Shown piece after piece: positions 28,205-36,634 of a DNA stretch of 64,000 nt; positions within the stretch are counted from its first letter, which is position 1, and each line of letters opens with the position of its first letter. Position numbers and translations under genes: made by a program. Under the pieces are notes generated by a model that saw only the letters and a list, made by a program, of their open reading frames with translations, had not been told where the DNA came from and searched no databases. Source of the stretch: Promethearchaeota archaeon (GTDB lineage: Archaea > Asgardarchaeota > Lokiarchaeia > Sigyniarchaeales > SOKP01); contig JAHPZA010000010.1 in the NCBI GenBank assembly GCA_019058445.1, positions 620,001 through 684,000 on the forward strand, given 5' to 3'.

Positions 28205-28831
28205 TTAAATCAAACTAGCTGATATAATTTGCTTTAATTTTCCTAAATTCGTCTTTTTTAAAGCTGAAAACTCTAAATAAGGGACTTCAATTCCATAATC
28301 TTCCTGAAATTTTTCTATGTGAATCAAATTCAAACCATATTCTCTTGCGCACTCTACAAACAGATTAACTATACGCTTTTTATCAAAATTTGAAACTTTA
28401 TCGATTTTATTAATAATAACTAAAATTGGGATTTCAAACTCCTTTAAGAATTTGATTAATTCAAAACTTAATGGAATAGTTTCAGTATTCTGAATGAAAT
28501 ATTTACTAATTTCATCTTCTATTCTTAAAATGTTAATAATTACTAGGCCAAAGAAATATTGTGTATAGTTTTTCTCGATATGGATCACTATCTGTTTCTT
28601 AATATGTTCTTCCCTTCTACGACTCGAATGACGCATATAACCGAATCCTGGGAGATCTACAATCTTATATGGCAATCCTTTTTGTATAATTGGATTAATT
28701 AGTAAAGTACTCCCTGGGGTTTTTCCCGTTTTACCTTTAAATTGTTTAGTACTAGGTAATAATAATCTTGTAATAGAGCTTTTACCTACATTTGAATTTC
28801 CAATAATTAAAAGGGAAGGTTTTTCTGTCAT
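28205..28831 (-). CDS. engB: EngB/YihA-like GTPase
   Basis: GTPase of the ribosome-assembly EngB family: G1 GNSNVGKS, G2-region TGKTPGST, G3 DLPGFGY, G4 NKID, G5-like SALKK. The frame extends upstream to 28879, but the ATG at 28831 is preferred: a clean TATA box lies 24 bp before it, so the transcript should be leaderless. Compared with bacterial EngB there is extra sequence between G3 and G4 (IEKNYTQYFFG to IPLSFELIKFL). About 11 bp after the upstream acidic-protein gene. Confidence 0.87.
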   Translation of the reverse strand: MTEKPSLLIIGNSNVGKSSITRLLLPSTKQFKGKTGKTPGSTLLINPIIQKGLPYKIVDLPGFGYMRHSSRRREEHIKKQIVIHIEKNYTQYFFGLVIINILRIEDEISKYFIQNTETIPLSFELIKFLKEFEIPILVIINKIDKVSNFDKKRIVNLFVECAREYGLNLIHIEKFQEDYGIEVPYLEFSALKKTNLGKLKQIISASLI

Positions 28832-28850
28832 TTTATTTAAAGTGTATTTT

Positions 28851-28860
28851 TTAATATAAA
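28851..28860 (-). promoter_or_regulatory. TATA box of engB-like gene
   Basis: TTTATATTAA on the minus strand, centred about 24 bp upstream of the ATG at 28831. This spacing puts transcription start at or next to the ATG, so the mRNA is likely leaderless and the upstream in-frame codons are not translated. Confidence 0.55.
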
Positions 28861-28889
28861 GAGGGGTGGAACAGAACAATCAAACAATA

Positions 28890-29801
28890 TTAGATATCCG
28901 AAAAATCATCTTTCAGAAAATCAGAAAACATTTTCTTCTTTTCTTCTTCTTTGATTATTGGTCTGGTACTTATAGGTTCTCCCGTTTGTTCTAAAAGTTC
29001 TCTTAGTGTTTCGACATTTATGTTTATTTTAAATTTACCTCCACTCATATAGCGGATAATTTTTTTATCATTTAGAGTTAATCGAAGTATATATCCTAAA
29101 CCAAAGTAAAATTGATGTTCTGGAATTGGATCGATGGGACTCTTACTAGTGACTTCTTTTAACACATCATATAATAATGCTTTAGTAGCAATGTGATCTT
29201 CTACATTAAACACTAAATAATATAGAGCATGATACCATATCTTATCCCGTTTAGATTTTACATATTCTAAGAATTTCTCAGGAGTAATAATTTCTTTTTC
29301 TTCTTTCTCCTTTTTTTTTAGTAATTCTTGTTTAATTCTTTCCTCTAATTCATGGGAAATACCAGGGGTTTTAATAGTCTTATCAGATATATCAGATGTG
29401 TCGGAAGGTGTTAATATTTCTTCTTGTTTTACCGTCTCAATCGCATCTTTCATATCTTTTAATTCATCAAAATCAATTTGTTCTATATCTGAAAAATCAG
29501 TAATCATTGCTTCTTTCTGTTCGATATATTCCGTTTCTTCTGAATGTTTGGTTTCAATTTCAATACTTTCAAGGTCGGTTGTAGGAATTTCTTCGATACG
29601 CTCTTTTTCTGGGGTTATGGATTCCTGTTCTCTAACTTGCGCGATAGCTTCTTGCATGTCTTTAAGTTCTTCCATATCTAAATCATCCAAGTCTGAAAAG
29701 TCTGATTCCAAATATTCCATATCTTTCAAATATTCTTGTAAATCGTCTCCAAATTCCTCTTCTTTTTCTTCTTCTTTTTCCTCATCTTGATTTTGATTCA
29801 T
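28890..29801 (-). CDS. Acidic repeat protein with folded C-terminal domain, unknown
   Basis: The first half is very acidic. It contains a 30-residue unit twice: DFSDLDDLDMEELKDMQEAI and DFSDIEQIDFDELKDMKDAI, separated by a Glu/Thr-rich spacer. A DFSDI echo closes the protein. Residues about 155-285 form a folded, mostly helical domain (FLEYVKSKRDKIWYHALYYL, FYFGLGYILRL, YMSGGKFKI). The repeated acidic helices look like short binding motifs. ATG start. Function unknown. Confidence 0.65.
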   Translation of the reverse strand: MNQNQDEEKEEEKEEEFGDDLQEYLKDMEYLESDFSDLDDLDMEELKDMQEAIAQVREQESITPEKERIEEIPTTDLESIEIETKHSEETEYIEQKEAMITDFSDIEQIDFDELKDMKDAIETVKQEEILTPSDTSDISDKTIKTPGISHELEERIKQELLKKKEKEEKEIITPEKFLEYVKSKRDKIWYHALYYLVFNVEDHIATKALLYDVLKEVTSKSPIDPIPEHQFYFGLGYILRLTLNDKKIIRYMSGGKFKININVETLRELLEQTGEPISTRPIIKEEEKKKMFSDFLKDDFSDI

Positions 29802-29974
29802 CTACTCTTCTCAAAAATAAATCTTTGTAAGTTTTTTTAATTCTATTAATAATAATAAAGTTATTTTAGTTCTATAAATATTAAGATTCAAACTAATAAA
29901 ATTAATTTGGGTATAAATCCATTTTAGTATGGAGAAAAATGATATATAATTGCAATAAGAAATGAAACAAAAAA

Positions 29975-30499
29975 ATGAGTATTTTTAAGCTAAAAATTGT
30001 CGTTCTGGGTATGGTTGGAGTAGGTAAAACAGATATAATTCGAAGATTTCTTAGACAAGACCTTATAACAGATTATAAATTAACAGTTGGAATTGATATT
30101 TTTACTAAATATCTCGCATATGAGGAAGGAAAAATTGCGTTAATTTCTATTTGGGATATCGCGGGCCAATCACGATTTGAGGATATCCGAAAGACTTTTT
30201 ATAACAACGCAGATGGTGCAATGATCATTTTTAATCTTTATAATATGCCTAGTTTTGCCAAGGCTAAACAGTTAGTTGATGAAATTAGAGATTTTATTTG
30301 AGATGAAATTCTTTTTGTTCTAATGGGTAATAGGATTCATTCAGTTAATCAAAATGCTGATATAATTGATAGATCTACAATCCTTGATTTTACTTACAAT
30401 GAAGATGGTTTGTATATAGAAGTATCTCCAAATTCAGATAATAATATAGACTTAGCATTTAAAGAATTAACTAGAAAAATTATAAATTCTTCAAGATAA
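29975..30499 (+). pseudogene. Ras/Rab-like small GTPase with in-frame TGA
   Basis: Normal small-GTPase opening: P-loop GMVGVGKT (12-19), switch I with LTVGIDIF, G3 WDIAGQ. At codon 109 (30299-30301) a TGA interrupts EIRDFI-x-DEILFVLMGN; Rab proteins usually have a residue such as Gly here, and GGA to TGA is one change. Reading continues in the same frame to TAA at 30497-30499, giving a full-length protein of about 174 residues. The second half is degenerate: GNRIH replaces NKxD and EVSP replaces the SAK motif. This is consistent with a decaying gene. Readthrough or recoding cannot be excluded. Confidence 0.75.
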
Positions 30500-30672
30500 T
30501 AACTTGGCAAGGTTTTTTGATTTATAAAATAAATTTCTGAATGAAGTTTTAAAATCTCAAACTATAAATCCTAAATGAATAGTAGGGACATAAGATTTTT
30601 AGATAAAAGAGATTATTTACATCTGTTTTAAAATAGATATTTAACTAATATTTTTAATATACATACGATTAT

Positions 30673-31737
30673 TCAGATATATTTTTTTAAAACTTCGATT
30701 ACAACTTTCATAGGAGTTATATTTTCAGATTCCATTCTTCTTAACGCTTCTTCTTTTGTTATCATCTTCTCTCTTATCATATTACTTAATATTTCATCTT
30801 TTTCCGTAAATCCAATACTTTTCTTATAGAGATAATTTTTTAATACGCTTATAAGACAATCAAAACGCCAAGGAGATGTGCTGAAATCTGAAACTTTCCA
30901 ATTTAATTTTTTTTTTATTGTAGATAATACTTTTTGTTCATTCCATTCAATATAACGATAAAGTCTCAAAGTTATTTGATTGGGATAAAAGAAATCTCGA
31001 ATTTTGTTGGAATGAAAACAATAGAAGTATTCTTTCAAATATATTAAAGAAATGGTTGCATTTAAGAAGTAAAGAGGATTTTTTAAAAGCTCGTACACAT
31101 AACCAAATAGGAATGAAAATATCTTACTCTTTCTAATGATTTTTATACTACCAAAGGGATTACTAAAAAATAATTTTTTTTTGAAGCGGGAGGATTCTAC
31201 TGGATTTCCAGCACCTATCACAATGAGTGGAATCTTCTCTTTTTTTGCTAATTTTAGTAACCCTCGAAAAATGCCAAGTCTACATCCACAGCATATCATA
31301 GGAATCATTGCAGCTGAGGGGTTACGCATCCACGATTTAATATTATGCCTAATACAATTCCTCAAAAAATTATGCTTTTCAATAATCAATTTAACATTTA
31401 AAATATCAGTCATTTTCTTCATATTGCTTTTTGCTTCTTTAGGAATAAAGCCATTATCAGCAGAATATGCAAGTATTTTCATATTAAACTTTTTTACAAG
31501 ATAATATAACGCATATGAACTGTCTCTCCCTCCACTTATCCCAACTAAACAATCATATTTATTATTTTCATTTCGAATAGAATCAAATATTTTCTCCAAT
31601 TTTTTTTTTCCCTTATATTTTGCCTTCCTATAACTTAAGCAGTAATTGCAAACTCCATCTTGATCATACTCTATTCCAGGATAATTTGCTGGTAATAGAC
31701 ATTTAGTACATTTTTTTAAGGATATCTGGTTTATCAT
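30673..31737 (-). CDS. PP-loop ATPase, N-acetyl sugar amidotransferase-like
   Basis: PP-loop ATP-pyrophosphatase motif SGGRDSS (68-74), with an N-terminal double zinc knuckle (CTKC and CNYC) typical of the WbpG/PseA-like N-acetyl sugar amidotransferases that aminate a sugar during surface-polysaccharide synthesis. Further family marks are YSADNGF, and a CCGCR motif near residue 145 that may bind metal or carry sulphur. Partners (HisH/HisF-like) are not in the window, so related thiolation chemistry is an alternative. 354 residues, ATG start. Confidence 0.75.
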   Translation of the reverse strand: MINQISLKKCTKCLLPANYPGIEYDQDGVCNYCLSYRKAKYKGKKKLEKIFDSIRNENNKYDCLVGISGGRDSSYALYYLVKKFNMKILAYSADNGFIPKEAKSNMKKMTDILNVKLIIEKHNFLRNCIRHNIKSWMRNPSAAMIPMICCGCRLGIFRGLLKLAKKEKIPLIVIGAGNPVESSRFKKKLFFSNPFGSIKIIRKSKIFSFLFGYVYELLKNPLYFLNATISLIYLKEYFYCFHSNKIRDFFYPNQITLRLYRYIEWNEQKVLSTIKKKLNWKVSDFSTSPWRFDCLISVLKNYLYKKSIGFTEKDEILSNMIREKMITKEEALRRMESENITPMKVVIEVLKKYI

Positions 31738-32103
31738 TTTTTTAAAAATTTTAATTGTTGGGAATTATAATATAATGCTACTATATTAAAACAGAAATAA
31801 CTAATAAAGAAGATTATTATTACCATACTTTAAAGAAAGCTAATTATAGTTAATTATAATGAATATATATATTAAAATTCAACAATTAGATTATGTTTGC
31901 CAATTTTATGATATTTTATTAATTTCATAAATATTCTTTTACTAAGCCTGATGAATAATTAGAGATGCATTATGCTATATGCACCAACTAAAACACAATT
32001 ATTTAAAGGAAAAGAGAAATAAAAAATGATATAGAATTATCGATATATCCTTAAAATCAAAATAAGAATTTAGATATACTAATATATAATAAAAAAATAA
32101 GAA
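31738..32103. other. Intergenic, AT-rich, no gene seen
   Basis: About 365 bp of low-GC sequence between the PP-loop gene and the EF2 fragment. Short TTAATTATA-type repeats occur near 31840-31860. I see no ORF, RNA fold or remnant of the missing 5' part of the truncated membrane-protein gene. Confidence 0.5.
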
Positions 32104-32774
32104 CTATGTTCTTTTATAGATAAATCGCTCCCATGATTTGGTTGAGGCCATTTCTTCGGGCATTCCTTTGCGTTTTCTTATATCTAAAATTACTTTTTCT
32201 TCTAATGAGGGAGGCACTTTCTCAAAACCTTTAAATTCATATCCGAAAAAGGCTCTTCCCTGTGTAGAACTTCGAATTTCATCGGCAATTCCAATTATTT
32301 CAGCAGCGGGAATCTGACCTTGAACTCTCACGTACTCTCCTTCGGGTATAACGTTATTAATTCGTCCACGATGTTTATTAATTATTGCATTCACCCCTCC
32401 TTCTGTTCCCTCAGGTGTTTTCACATCTATTTTTTGAATTGGCTCAAATATATGAGGCTCAGCATTAAGCATCGCTAAGGAGAGCGCTGAATAACTCATG
32501 GATGCTGTCTGAGCGAATTGGGTATGGCGAGGGTCTTCGTGAATTACGAGATCTGTGAAAACTGCCTTAATTCCAAGCGCGGGCTCTTTAGCTAATATAC
32601 ATTCTTCAATCCAATTCCTAAATGAACTGATAAGGTCATTTCTTATTCTATCAAAGCGCTGTAGTCCTGAGGCTCCATTAACTAAAAGATTTCCTTTATA
32701 TACGTCTACAATTCGTCTTGCCTCCTTAGTTTCCCATCCAGCTTCTTCTCTTAGAATTTGTGCTCGCTCTTTTT
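32104..32774 (-). pseudogene. 3' fragment of the EF2-paralogue gene (domains IV-V)
   Basis: A copy of the last roughly 670 bp of the EF2 gene at 62046-62717, same strand, still open in frame (about 223 codons) but with no start codon before residue MSYSALS. Identity is near-total, but unevenly spread: about 32217-32609 is identical base for base over about 390 bp, while the outer 110 bp (stop-codon side) has about nine differences and the other flank about eight. Similarity ends at a T-run at about 32774, where the truncated membrane-protein gene begins. It contains the same altered diphthamide region (IHEDPRHTQFAQ). Probably a non-functional duplication recently homogenised by gene conversion. 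Confidence 0.9.
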
Positions 32775-33354
32775 TTCTTGGTCGGCTAAAGTTCTAAGAG
32801 TATATTCAAATATTGATTATATAATTTATACAGATATAATTGACCCGAATACTCCAATCTCTTGGATATTATTAAGGATATCCTATTATAGAATCACTTA
32901 CACATTTATTACTGCTGCTATATTTTTGTCTTATCTACTTAAAGCAGAAATCTTTGAAAATAAAAATAGTAAAGTCAATCTATTTATAATTTTGGGATTT
33001 ACAATATTTAATTTGATTTTTTCTATTCTTGTTTTTAAGAAAGGAAATATGTTATTTGATGTATTAATTTTCTTATTTGTATTCATTTTTATGAACATTG
33101 TTTATATCCCTTTTCTAAAAAACGCATTAAAAGCTTATAAAGCTACATATCATCCCGGTTTTAGAAAATCTTTTTTATTTTTGTCACTAATGTCCGTTTC
33201 TTATATTTTGGTATTACTTTGCTTGTTATTAGATCGTATTTATATTTTTTTTAGACACTACGGATTTACTATTTTTTATTTTTTTACATGGATATTTGTA
33301 ATAATAGGCATCTTTAGTACATATTTTGGCTATCTCAAATTAGATACAAAATAG
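32758..33354 (+). pseudogene. 5'-truncated multipass membrane protein
   Basis: From about 32775 the plus strand encodes a paralogue of the 247-residue membrane protein at 35691-36434, starting at the position equivalent to residue about 55 (FSWSAKV aligned with FSWLSKI) and continuing to the normal C-terminus with TPISWILLRI, DRIYIFF and a final GYL. The first two helices are missing, replaced by antisense EF2 sequence. The apparent start lies inside that EF2 fragment, so normal expression is doubtful. Five or so helices remain. Confidence 0.75.
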
Positions 33355-33506
33355 AAATGAATTTTTCCATGAAAAAATAAGAATTATGGTAATCCTTCCA
33401 GATTTGTATAATTTCAAGAAGAAATACTTAATGAATTTTTGGAGTGTAAACTATAGGATTTAATAATTTGGATATTATTTAAGGATTACATTTATTCTCC
33501 AAATTA

Positions 33507-34592
33507 TTACCTTCTAATTGCAAGTTCCTCAAAAGAAGGCAAGGCACCTACTAATGATCCACCAACCCAAGTAATTATCTTTCTCTTTTTAGGAGCAATC
33601 ACTCTTATATTAGTTGTGTCTGGTACTAGCTTTTTAAGGTCTCTCGATAATCTTTCTTTTAATCCTTGAAAGAGTGTATTCCCTCCAGATAAAACAATAT
33701 TATTGAAAAGTTCCTTACGATAATGAATATCACTCTGATATATTGCTTCATATAATGCTTCATGTAAAGGGGGCAATTCCTTTCCCATTATAGAAGGATT
33801 GAATAAACATTCAGGGGCAGTAAATCTTTCAGTGCCAATAATTATTTTATTACCATCCGGTGTAATATGTTCTTTTTGAATTTTTAAAATGTCTTCAGTA
33901 AGTTTCATTTCCTCTTCAAAATCTTGCGAGATATAACAATACCCTTCTTTTATTTCGATTAATATCTTTCTCTCCTTTGGTGTTATAAGTGGATATCCTG
34001 CTTGTCGCATAAGTTTTTGTAAAAATTTCGTTATATCCTGACCAGCAAGCTCAAGTGTTTGAATCGCTTGATTATTAACATAGTTCTCAGAAATAGGTAC
34101 AATATTAGTAATACCTTCTCCGCTATTTATGACACATCCCGTGGTTCTCCCTGTAGCATATAATGATAATACAGCTTGGGTTGCGATATAGACTGATGGT
34201 ACGTTGAATTTTTCAAACATTATCTCCATCATTTTATTCTTATTTTCTTTAGTGTTTAGTGCTGTATTAGTTAGGATCACGGAGTATTTTGAAGGATTAA
34301 TTTTAAGTACTTTGTAAAAGCAATATTCCCAAAACCTTTCTATTGCATCCCAATCTTTAATAATGCCTCTTTCTATTGGTGAAATTCCTTCTAAAAGTCC
34401 TTTTTCATATATGGGTTTTGAGGGAGATTTACTCTTTATCAAAGTTTCCTGTGAGTGACTTGGCTTAATTTTAATTGGACTGCGTGGTAATGTTTGAATT
34501 ATCGCACGTGGTTGATCTTCTCCTGCAAATCCAATTTTAGAAAAAAGCGTTCCATTATCTATTACGATTGTAGTTTTTGGATTTGAACTCAA
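33507..34592 (-). CDS. Divergent actin-family protein
   Basis: Actin fold throughout: IDNGT...GFAGEDQPRA at the start, ERGIIKDWD, TNTALNTKENK, IATQAVLSLYATGRTTG, LSGGNTLFQGL and the KRKIITWVGGS motif. Key nucleotide-site residues differ from actin: the DNGSG loop is DNGTL, DSGDG is NSGEG (N156 for the catalytic-site Asp, E159), and the following His is Asn (N163). The catalytic-Gln equivalent (Q139) is kept. The protein ends at EELAIRR, about 18 residues short of actin, without the Trp-containing C-terminal helix. The D-loop region (40-62) is also unusual. Likely an Arp-like paralogue with weak or absent ATPase rather than the main filament-forming lokiactin. ATG start. Confidence 0.9.
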   Translation of the reverse strand: MSSNPKTTIVIDNGTLFSKIGFAGEDQPRAIIQTLPRSPIKIKPSHSQETLIKSKSPSKPIYEKGLLEGISPIERGIIKDWDAIERFWEYCFYKVLKINPSKYSVILTNTALNTKENKNKMMEIMFEKFNVPSVYIATQAVLSLYATGRTTGCVINSGEGITNIVPISENYVNNQAIQTLELAGQDITKFLQKLMRQAGYPLITPKERKILIEIKEGYCYISQDFEEEMKLTEDILKIQKEHITPDGNKIIIGTERFTAPECLFNPSIMGKELPPLHEALYEAIYQSDIHYRKELFNNIVLSGGNTLFQGLKERLSRDLKKLVPDTTNIRVIAPKKRKIITWVGGSLVGALPSFEELAIRR

Positions 34593-34799
34593 TTTTATTG
34601 CCTCTTTTTCAAATAATAAAAGTACTGATAATTTAGTAAAATAATTTATATATAAAGATAATTGTAAAAACCTTATTTAACTAAAATGTTTAGAAATAAT
34701 AGCTATAATTAATTATCTCTTATTGTTGGTTTAAATTAGAAAATAGGTAAAGAGATTCAAGGAATTTATTAATTTTACTCTCTCTATCATCGATTTCTT

Positions 34800-35642
34800 T
34801 ATTTAAACATGACTTTAAAAAAGGAGGAACATTTAGTCAATTGAAAAACTTGAGAATTTTCTGGATATTCGATAACTCCTAATTGTTCTAATCTTTTAAG
34901 ATATAAATCAGCATCATTTATAGATAAATTAAAATCATGAAATAAATCGATTTTTCTAAATTTTCTTGAATCATTGTATCGTAGAAGTATATCTAAATCA
35001 TTTCTGAAATTCTGAAAATTAGATTTATCAATAACAAAAATACTTTGCCTTAATAACTTTAGAAATGTCTCGACAAAAATGTCGTAGGTTTTTAAAAAAA
35101 ATCTGTGGTAATTGATGTAGTATAAATCATTGAATTGAATTTAGTTAGATACTAACTCTCTAAGAATTCCTTAATTGCCCCTAACTTATGTTGTAAATAT
35201 TAGGAATCAATTAAATCAATTTTATGAAGGAAAGTTGCCACACAACAATCACTCAAATTTAAAGTATTTAAGATCTTTATGAAATCTTCGAAAAACATGA
35301 ATATATCCTTCAAATAACTATTAAAATCCACGACAGAGATAATCAATTAAGCATCACTGAAGATTTCTTTATCTTTATTGAACCAATCTTGGTTTTCATG
35401 TCCCGCTAAATCAAAAACACCAAATTTTAAATCAATTAGGGAATACAATCTCGAATTTATACCTCTTGTAGGTTTGGGGGAGTTTCTAATAACTGTAAAG
35501 AATTTGCTATATCAAAAAACACATTTTTCAGTATAGTTTTCTCTGAATCAGATGGCCCTGCAAAAATTAATTTATTACCCACACCCATTATTTCTCTTTT
35601 TCTCCTATTTCTTTTCAATAATTTATGAAATTTATTATTCAA
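34800..35642 (-). pseudogene. Dead RagA-like GTPase with winged helix
   Basis: In the order 35588 to 34800 one reads GNKLIFAGPSDSEKT (P-loop Gly mutated to Glu), then after a one-base shift near 35470 PTRGINSRLYSL, FGVFDLAGHENQDWF, a TAA replacing Glu in the next strand, then ATFLHKIDLIDS followed by another stop, and finally a winged-helix remnant with ADLYLKRLEQLGVIEYPE. This is the architecture of the intact gene at 56026-56922. At least one frameshift and two nonsense changes make it non-functional. Confidence 0.8.
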
Positions 35643-35690
35643 AAGTGTTTTGACATAATAATAAATATAAAAACTTTTTCTTATTAATAG

Positions 35691-36434
35691 ATGGATTATT
35701 CATTATACTATGTTGGGATAATCTATGAAGGGATTATTATTATTATCGCCTTTCCGATTCTTATAAAAAGTCTAATTAACTATATAAAATTTCGTAATAA
35801 ACTCTCATTATTGTTATTTTTAATCCTCTTAAATTTTGGTATATCAATAATTTTTTCCTGGCTTTCTAAAATAATTAGTTTTTATTGGAGGATTGATTAT
35901 ATTGAACAAGCAAATACACCAGCTCCTAAAACACCAATATCTTGGATACTGTTACGAATAGCTTATTTTAGATTTACTTATATTTTTATCACAATTGCCA
36001 TATATTTATCTTATATTTTTAGAATCAAATTCTTTGATATTGAATATAAACAAATTCAAAAAGTTGCACTTACAATATTTGCATTATTTAATATTCTCTT
36101 TTCCCTATTTTTTTTTGACAAGACAAATAAAATCTTAGATGTATTATTATTTCTATTTGTGTTTGTCTTAATGAGTATAGTGTTTGTACCCTTCATGAGA
36201 CAATCCATAAGAGCTTATAAATCCACAAAAATTTATCAATTTAGAAAATCGTTCCTATCTTTAACAATAATGTCTATATCTTACATTTTTGTTCTATTAT
36301 GTTTATTAATAGATCGGATTTATATTTTTTTAGGGTATCAAGGATTCACAGTTTTTTATTTTATGAGTTGGATATTCGTTCTAATTGGAATTTTCGGTAA
36401 TTACTTCGGTTATTTAACATTTAAGAATGAATAA
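35691..36434 (+). CDS. Seven-helix-type membrane protein, unknown
   Basis: 247 residues with about seven hydrophobic helices and short loops; conserved loop NTPAPKTPISWILLRI between helices 2 and 3, and LLIDRIYIFL near the end. It is the intact parent or sister of the truncated copy at 32.8-33.4 kb. N-terminus MDYSLYYVGIIYEG has no signal peptide. The layout of seven helices could suit a sensory receptor, and a histidine kinase follows 200 bp downstream on the same strand, but no family is recognised. Confidence 0.65.
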   Translation: MDYSLYYVGIIYEGIIIIIAFPILIKSLINYIKFRNKLSLLLFLILLNFGISIIFSWLSKIISFYWRIDYIEQANTPAPKTPISWILLRIAYFRFTYIFITIAIYLSYIFRIKFFDIEYKQIQKVALTIFALFNILFSLFFFDKTNKILDVLLFLFVFVLMSIVFVPFMRQSIRAYKSTKIYQFRKSFLSLTIMSISYIFVLLCLLIDRIYIFLGYQGFTVFYFMSWIFVLIGIFGNYFGYLTFKNE

Positions 36435-36634
36435 TCAGAAGTATTTAAACATAAAGATTAAAAGTTTTAAAAAACCAAAAGTAAATTTAAATATAAGTTC
36501 TTTAATTAATGGTATAAAAGAATTTTAATTAGCAGTTAGCTGCTCATTTCATTTTGTAATAAATTTTTGGACAAAAATAAGAGATTTTCACTCTAACTAT
36601 TCTTTAAATGAAATAAGTAGGCATAGAATCGCAG

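Noticed and set aside
29398..29790. Ser-rich 130-codon plus-strand frame
   Set aside because: Antisense to the acidic repeat protein; its Ser/Cys richness mirrors Asp/Glu codons on the other strand.
32555..32797. Plus-strand frame across the EF2 fragment, also present at 62497-62805
   Set aside because: It exists only because the sense EF2 sequence is conserved; antisense shadow in both copies.
36531..36544. Hairpin AGCAG-TTAG-CTGCT upstream of the first PAS kinase
   Set aside because: A 5-bp stem in AT-rich sequence; no RNA family, no terminator T-run and no copy elsewhere that I noticed.
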